A stretch of DNA of 64,000 nt from Chlorophyllum brunneum. Lineage: Eukaryota; Basidiomycota; Agaricomycetes; Agaricales; Agaricaceae. The translations under genes and the position numbers were made by a program. The stretch covers positions 3,073,710 through 3,137,709 of the forward strand of contig OY756143.1 in the NCBI GenBank assembly GCA_963576785.1, read 5' to 3'. Of this stretch, positions 59,549 through 64,000 are shown piece by piece (the first letter of the stretch is position 1; each line of letters starts with the position of its first letter). Below the pieces are notes generated by a model. It did no database searches, was not told the origin of the DNA, and saw only the letters and a list, made by a program, of their open reading frames with translations.

Positions 59549-59735
59549 ACAAATCTATAGAACAAGGGCTTAACCTCAGCGGATCGTAGCAACAAGGCTA
59601 CTCTACCGCTTACAGTACTCCGTTCCCATTCAAGTCATCTGCAAAGGATTCACCCCTGCCCATATTATAATTGCAATTCGTGGACAAGCCACCACAGCAT
59701 TTCCACCATGGCAGCCCAGCCCACCTGATTTGGTA
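59549..59735 (-). pseudogene. 28S (LSU) rRNA 3'-terminal fragment
   Basis: The minus strand matches the conserved 3' end of fungal large-subunit rRNA: GTGGTGGCTTG..CACGAATTGC, GATGAATCCTTTGCAGA-like, AAGCGGTAGAGTAGCCTTGT, TGCTACGATCCGCTGAG and TTAAGCCCTTGTTCTATAGA. Changes at otherwise invariant positions and C to T transitions show it is a decayed copy. Only about 190 nt remain before the match fades near 59735, shortly before the retrotransposon LTR at 59791. Confidence 0.82.
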
Positions 59736-59790
59736 CATGAGCAAAGCTCTATCTCAACTCAAGTCATATGTGCAGGACCAACATCATTGT

Positions 59791-60361
59791 TGTTGAAGTT
59801 TCGGACATATTCTAGAAATAGACTATGAAGTCATTATGATAATAATAGACTGATCCGTTACTTTCCAGTAACTTCATTCTGTAGTAACTTCCTATGAGTT
59901 GCTCTGCATACGATAAGAGTTATAAGTACTTGATAGATTATTCTACATAGTACCAATGACTAGATACTACGTTCCACAGTACTCCGCAGGCACTATGCCG
60001 CAGTTAAAGGGAATCATAAGGAACAATCCATGCAATGCTAGTATTTTAGATAGTATAACTCACCTATGTTACAATATGTATATAAGCCCCATATAGCAGA
60101 CCTAGTTCTGCATCTTGTTCAATCAAACAACTTCTTCATCATTGCCTATCTCTTTGAGTACAACACCTCCATCGATTTAATTGACTTTGACCTCTACTCT
60201 TCTGACATTAACCGCTTCATCAATAATATCTGTCTATCCGAATTACCTTTCTACAGGTATCAGATAGAAGCTTATTATCTCAGTGAGTAGACCCTATGTT
60301 CTCTCCCACTGCGTTTACTGCTGCCCCCAGCAAACAACTTGTTATGGTTGTTTCCTCAACA
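59791..60361 (+). repeat. Putative 5' LTR of the Copia element
   Basis: 571 bases bounded by TGTTGA...TCAACA, a 6-bp terminal inverted repeat with the canonical TG..CA ends. It contains a TATATAAG box at about 60078. Immediately downstream is GGTTATGGGCCCCGG, a likely primer-binding site (a fragment-type or methionyl tRNA primer; inferred). The 3' LTR is not in the window, so the ends are not confirmed. Confidence 0.7.
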
Positions 60362-60520
60362 GGTTATGGGCCCCGGTAGCCTTACCGATGGTTAAACCAT
60401 TATCATCCCCTCTAACCGAGATAGGATGATAGGGCTTTACCTGACAGAGTTATCCTTGCATTTGATCATTGCTGATACGAGAATTTTCTTCTAGAAAGAA
60501 ATACACTCGATGAAGATATT

Positions 60521-61501
60521 ATGTCTACCAATAATATCCTCGCTGGTTTACCTAAGCTCAATAGGCCTAAGAACTATGTGTTCTGGTCTAGAAGGCTTCA
60601 GGATGCTCTAACCCTCATTTCTGTCACTAGTTCTGACCAGTCTGGATGGACTGTGACAAACCAGGATCTCTCTCCTGCCAATCCTACCACTTTAACAGAG
60701 GAAGATAGAAGGAGAGAACAATTGAGAGGTCAGGCATTGGCTGTTATTAATGGCACCTTACCTGATTCCCTATTACTCCATGGGCATGATGCTCCTGGAT
60801 TCCTCTGGGATGACTTGAAAACCCGCTTTGGGACATCTTCTCCCGCCGCAGTGTATTCAATTCTCCAAAGAATGCTGCAAAAGTGCATTTCAGGGAATCA
60901 AGATCCAGCAATAGATCTAGCTGAATTGAGAACAATGGCTTCTCAATTAGAAACAGCTAAAGTAAGATTGCCAGAAGTTCTTGGCGCGATGATCGCTTTG
61001 AATGCATTACCACCTGATTGGAATGCTGTGGCACAAACAACATTGGCGAATAATTACGATGTTGTGGATATGACCTGGGAGGTAGTTCAGCAGGCTATAA
61101 ATGCTGAGTGGTCAAGACGTGAAGGGTCAAGACCTAACATGTCTAACCAACAAGCCTTTTTTGCTGCTACTGCCAACTACCAAGCTCGCCCTCAGGGCAA
61201 TCTCCCCAGAACTCGTCCTGGACCACCCTGGAACTGCTTCCACCCTGGAGGCGATACCAGGGCCCAGCCTGCGAGAGGTCCTCGCTACCCTGCCAATCCA
61301 AGTGGACAGCCCCCTCAGCCTTCTCCTCCTACTCCTACCTGGATTAACATCCAGAAGAAGAAGAAGAAGCCCAAGAAGTGCCAGGGAAAACCTCAAGCCC
61401 ACATGGCGGGCTTTGCCGCTGCCACGGAACCAGTGGTCCGTTGCTTCACTGGTCCAGGGATGACCCCCTTTGACCTGATGAGGTGCATGGACGCACCTTG
61501 A
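60521..61501 (+). CDS. Copia Gag polyprotein (UBN2/Retrotran_gag-like)
   Basis: 326 aa, uninterrupted. MSTNNILAGLPKLNRPKNYV then FWSRRLQDALTLISV, LRGQALAVINGTLPDSLL, FLWDDLKTRFGTSSPAAVYS, LRTMASQLETAKVRLPEV and NALPPDWNAVAQTTLAN follow the Copia Gag helical capsid pattern ('YxxWxxxMxxxL ... AWxxLxxxFxxxS'). The C-terminal part is Pro/Gln/Arg-rich and basic (KKKKKPKKC). The usual CCHC zinc knuckle is not recognisable; only NCFHPGGD remains where it would be expected. Forms the virus-like particle in active elements. Confidence 0.85.
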   Translation: MSTNNILAGLPKLNRPKNYVFWSRRLQDALTLISVTSSDQSGWTVTNQDLSPANPTTLTEEDRRREQLRGQALAVINGTLPDSLLLHGHDAPGFLWDDLKTRFGTSSPAAVYSILQRMLQKCISGNQDPAIDLAELRTMASQLETAKVRLPEVLGAMIALNALPPDWNAVAQTTLANNYDVVDMTWEVVQQAINAEWSRREGSRPNMSNQQAFFAATANYQARPQGNLPRTRPGPPWNCFHPGGDTRAQPARGPRYPANPSGQPPQPSPPTPTWINIQKKKKKPKKCQGKPQAHMAGFAAATEPVVRCFTGPGMTPFDLMRCMDAP

Positions 61502-61540
61502 CCCATTCCCACTCCTGCTCCTCCAACCACTCATGTACTA

Positions 61541-62786
61541 GTGAGTGAGAGACCAAAGCCTCTTACTTGGGTTAATCCCAAGAAGGTCCAGCAGGCACAA
61601 GAGAATGCTCGTGCTGAGCTCGAGAAAAAGGTGCATGCTGAAGCACGAAACTTATGTTTCACCACCCTACTCGAAAACTCACTGTGGATCCAACAGGTGA
61701 CCACCTGGTGCAACCGCGTCACTGGTCCTTCGCCCATGCAAATGGCAAAGAAACATGCCCTCGATCATTATGATCGACAGATGCACGAGGTCTCTCATCC
61801 CCACGCCCAACAAGGATGATTGGTGACACCTCCCAGTACACCTTCAGTTCCTTCTGGTCACCCCCAGGTTGCACCTGTGAGGGACACACGAGGGTGAGTA
61901 AATGGTTCCTAAAGCATAGTAACCCCAATATTAACGCAACTCGTGTCCGCTTCTCTTTCCTTTTACCCCTTGGTTCACCATACACCTTATTGGTTTCTCC
62001 CAAATTTGGGATGAAAATTAATTTGGCTATGCACCATGTGGTAAAGATCCCAAGCATGGACTCCATCACCCAGGGCAACTCGCTTGAACCCGGAGAGGTT
62101 CAACCGTTCTACCTTCCTCCTCAGGAGGAAATAGTAGCTCTGGCTGTTAGGACCTACGACAAGGAGTTCCCTCCTCTTCCTCGGGCCTCCCCTCTAACAG
62201 AGCGATTCCAGAGTAAGAGATACTCTCTTACTCAGAAGAACAAGACCACTTATTGGCAACCTGCCACACTTACAGTGTTGGTAGACAAAGCCTTCAAGCA
62301 GCTTGAGAGTGAGAAGGAGGTCGACGACCTCATGGCGCCGGCTCAGGATGTCGCCTATGACATCCGCGACCCCAGGAACGCTGCGAACCTCTCCCGAAGT
62401 CTCCTAAGCCCGAACCATTTGCTTCAGCACCTCAATCTGAGGTGTCTCTCAGACTTTCATCGACTGACTATGGGAGCGACTTCAAGAAGAAGGGAGGAGC
62501 TGGGTATGTGATTGATTCGATCTCAGATACTCTTACTAACCCTGATACACAGTCCTGTCACCAATATGCCGACTGGCTGTCTTCACAAGAAGAAGGGCAA
62601 GGGCAAGGGGAAGGGATGTCGGGGGCCAGGCATGTAATTACACTATTGGGATCTTTAGGATCCCAAAATAATGTTGTTATGAGTGAATGGACAAATGAGA
62701 AGTGTTTTTGCACTTCTCAACTTTTTTGTTTTTCCACGTGCATGCCCAATCAGTATTTAAGAGTACCAGATCAAATAAGATCTTGA
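61541..62786 (+). other. Long inter-gag-pol region with open frames
   Basis: About 1.25 kb separate Gag from protease. Three overlapping frames (61541-61819, 61816-62511, 62442-62786) are open but not recognised; the first is charged and helical (ENARAELEKKVHAEARN). Either an unusually long Gag tail that has frameshifted, or inserted host/element sequence. Confidence 0.5.
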
Positions 62787-62796
62787 TTGCTAAGCA

Positions 62797-63998
62797 ATGA
62801 TAACGCCACTAGAAGAATATAGTGACATATGGTTATTAGACTCAGGGGCATCATGTCATTATACCCCTTATGCGGAAGACTTTATCAACTTCGAAGAACT
62901 CGAAGTTTCGATCCCAATTAAGACTGTAGGAGCACAAGGCCCCTACCTTAATGCAGTTGGTCTTGGCGCAGTTATGCTTAAGCATAGAGTCTATAACGGG
63001 AAGACTGACAGCGTTCAACCAACGCAGATATTAATATATCCAGTCTTCCTTCTAAAAGGAACCTCTGAATGACTAATGTCAGTGGGACAGTTATGCCAGG
63101 ATGGCAAAACTGTTAGAACAGATGCCAACAAATCAGTAGTTGTTGATAGCAAAGGAAATGCTATTCTTCAAGCATATCCTTCAGCAAGTTGTAACACTAC
63201 TTTACATTTTGTTAATACCAAAATTGTACATTTGGAACAAACAGCTATGACTGCGGATCCAATTGTTGGCTACAAAGTTGTACATGCAAGATTAGGACAT
63301 CCCTCTAATTGTATCCTCAATCATTTTGAGAAAAATATGATTGGGTTTACTCCGGTGCAGATTTCTGAACAAAAACCAGTCTGTGACAGTTGTGCCAAGG
63401 GAAAGCTGCACCAGAAACCCTTTAGAGAGAACCCTATACGCGCAAAGCATCCATTCGAAAGAATTCACTCGGATTTAGTTGAACTTCCGATTCTTTCTTA
63501 CCATAATTTAAATGGGTCATGACCATAATGGACGACTTTTCCTTTCATGGATGGATTTGCTTCCTCCATAAGAAATCAGAAGCAGCAGAAGAAATGAAAA
63601 ATTTCATTGCCCTAATTCAGACTCAATACAAGACTAAATTAAAATATCTCTGCACTGATAGAGGAGGAGAGTATGCAACTAACGAGTTGCAATCTCATTT
63701 GTGCTCATTAGGGATTATACATGAGACCAGCACACCATACATACTCCAACAAAATGGTCGAGTAGAACACTTGAACCAAACTCTAATGGATAAAGCAGAA
63801 ACTATGCGGCATCATGCTTGTATTCCTGATGGTTGGTGGGAGTTTTCTATAGATCATACGATACATATCTATAATAAAACACTGGTATCACGGCTCATGT
63901 GGAAACACCTTATGAAGTGTTGAATCAGAAGATTCCAGACATCTTCAAGGAGAGAGTCTTTGGCTGCGGTGCTTATGTCTTTCTCCCAAAAGAGATAA
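62797..63998 (+). pseudogene. Copia Pol (protease, GAG-pre-integrase, integrase), broken
   Basis: Frame 1 begins IWLLDSGASCHYTP: the DSGA aspartic-protease triad. A stop (63070) interrupts, then VHARLGHPSNCILNHF and CDSCAKGKLHQKP give the H..H..C..C zinc finger before the integrase core, with HSDLVELP supplying the first catalytic Asp. After a stop at 63520 the frame shifts to TIMDDFSFHGWICFLHKKSE and LCTDRGGEYATNELQSHL; the second Asp and a Glu in GRVEHLNQTL are separated by exactly 35 residues (DD35E). A further shift near 63890 leads to TPYEVLNQKIPDIF and FGCGAYVFLPKE at the window end. Catalytic residues are therefore still readable, but the reading frame is broken at least three times. 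Confidence 0.88.
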
Positions 63999-64000
63999 GA

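Larger units (their letters stand above)
59791..64000 (+). mobile_element. Degenerate Ty1/Copia LTR retrotransposon (runs off window)
   Basis: Starts with a 5' LTR, continues with Gag, then protease, GAG-pre-integrase and integrase in the Copia order (integrase before reverse transcriptase). Reverse transcriptase, RNase H and the 3' LTR must lie beyond 64000. Pol is broken by a stop and frameshifts, so the copy is non-autonomous. It sits directly next to the rDNA relic. Confidence 0.9.

Noticed and set aside
1..64000. CRISPR array, prokaryotic operon or phage region
   Set aside because: No regularly spaced identical repeats with unique spacers; all genes are intron-bearing and eukaryotic.

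Overview
The window looks like nuclear DNA from a mushroom-forming basidiomycete (Agaricomycete). Genes are split by many 45-70 nt GT-AG introns. Several families are typical of that class: DUF6533 membrane proteins, a fungal WD40 protein with an N-terminal membrane region, an acetate/ammonium transporter family pair, and a GPI-anchored secreted glycoprotein pair. No prokaryotic operon structure is present.

Layout. 0-20 kb: an F-box/LRR-like remnant, tRNA-Glu(CTC), an AceTr-family transporter (-), a multi-TM protein (-), a proline-rich adaptor-like protein with an EH-like N-terminus (+), a large WD40 protein (-), a WH1-like protein (+), a decayed alpha/beta-hydrolase (+) and DUF6533 copy 1 (-). 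20-32 kb: about 5 kb of gene-poor DNA, a second AceTr transporter (+), and a tandem duplication of a roughly 2.3 kb unit, each unit carrying an expressed-looking DUF6533 gene (copies 2 and 3). 32-49 kb: two secreted glycoprotein paralogues flank a gene cluster that includes a full PSD2-type phosphatidylserine decarboxylase (11 exons, 1187 aa by my splicing), an uncharacterised gene, a small protein ending in a CaaX-like CVVQ, and a tail-to-tail 99-aa HMG-box/YABBY-like protein. A 216-aa coiled-coil protein and a frameshifted pseudogene follow.

49.5-64 kb is different: CpG-poor, AT-rich, decayed DNA. It holds a mitochondrial nad4 insertion (NUMT), a broken BAH-PHD gene, short tandem repeats, a relic of the ribosomal DNA (28S 3' end, IGS1, intact-looking 5S on the minus strand, plus a 5'-truncated inverted 5S copy), and a degenerate Ty1/Copia retrotransposon that runs off the window edge.

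Most notable: (1) all three DUF6533 genes need a 10-nt microexon and an 18-nt exon to stay in frame; (2) a 252-bp near-identical tract inside the tandem units suggests gene conversion; (3) an rDNA IGS relic with oppositely oriented 5S genes sits beside a NUMT in methylation-scarred DNA. Exon coordinates are my own manual splicing from GT/AG, frame and paralogue agreement; no search or transcript data were available.
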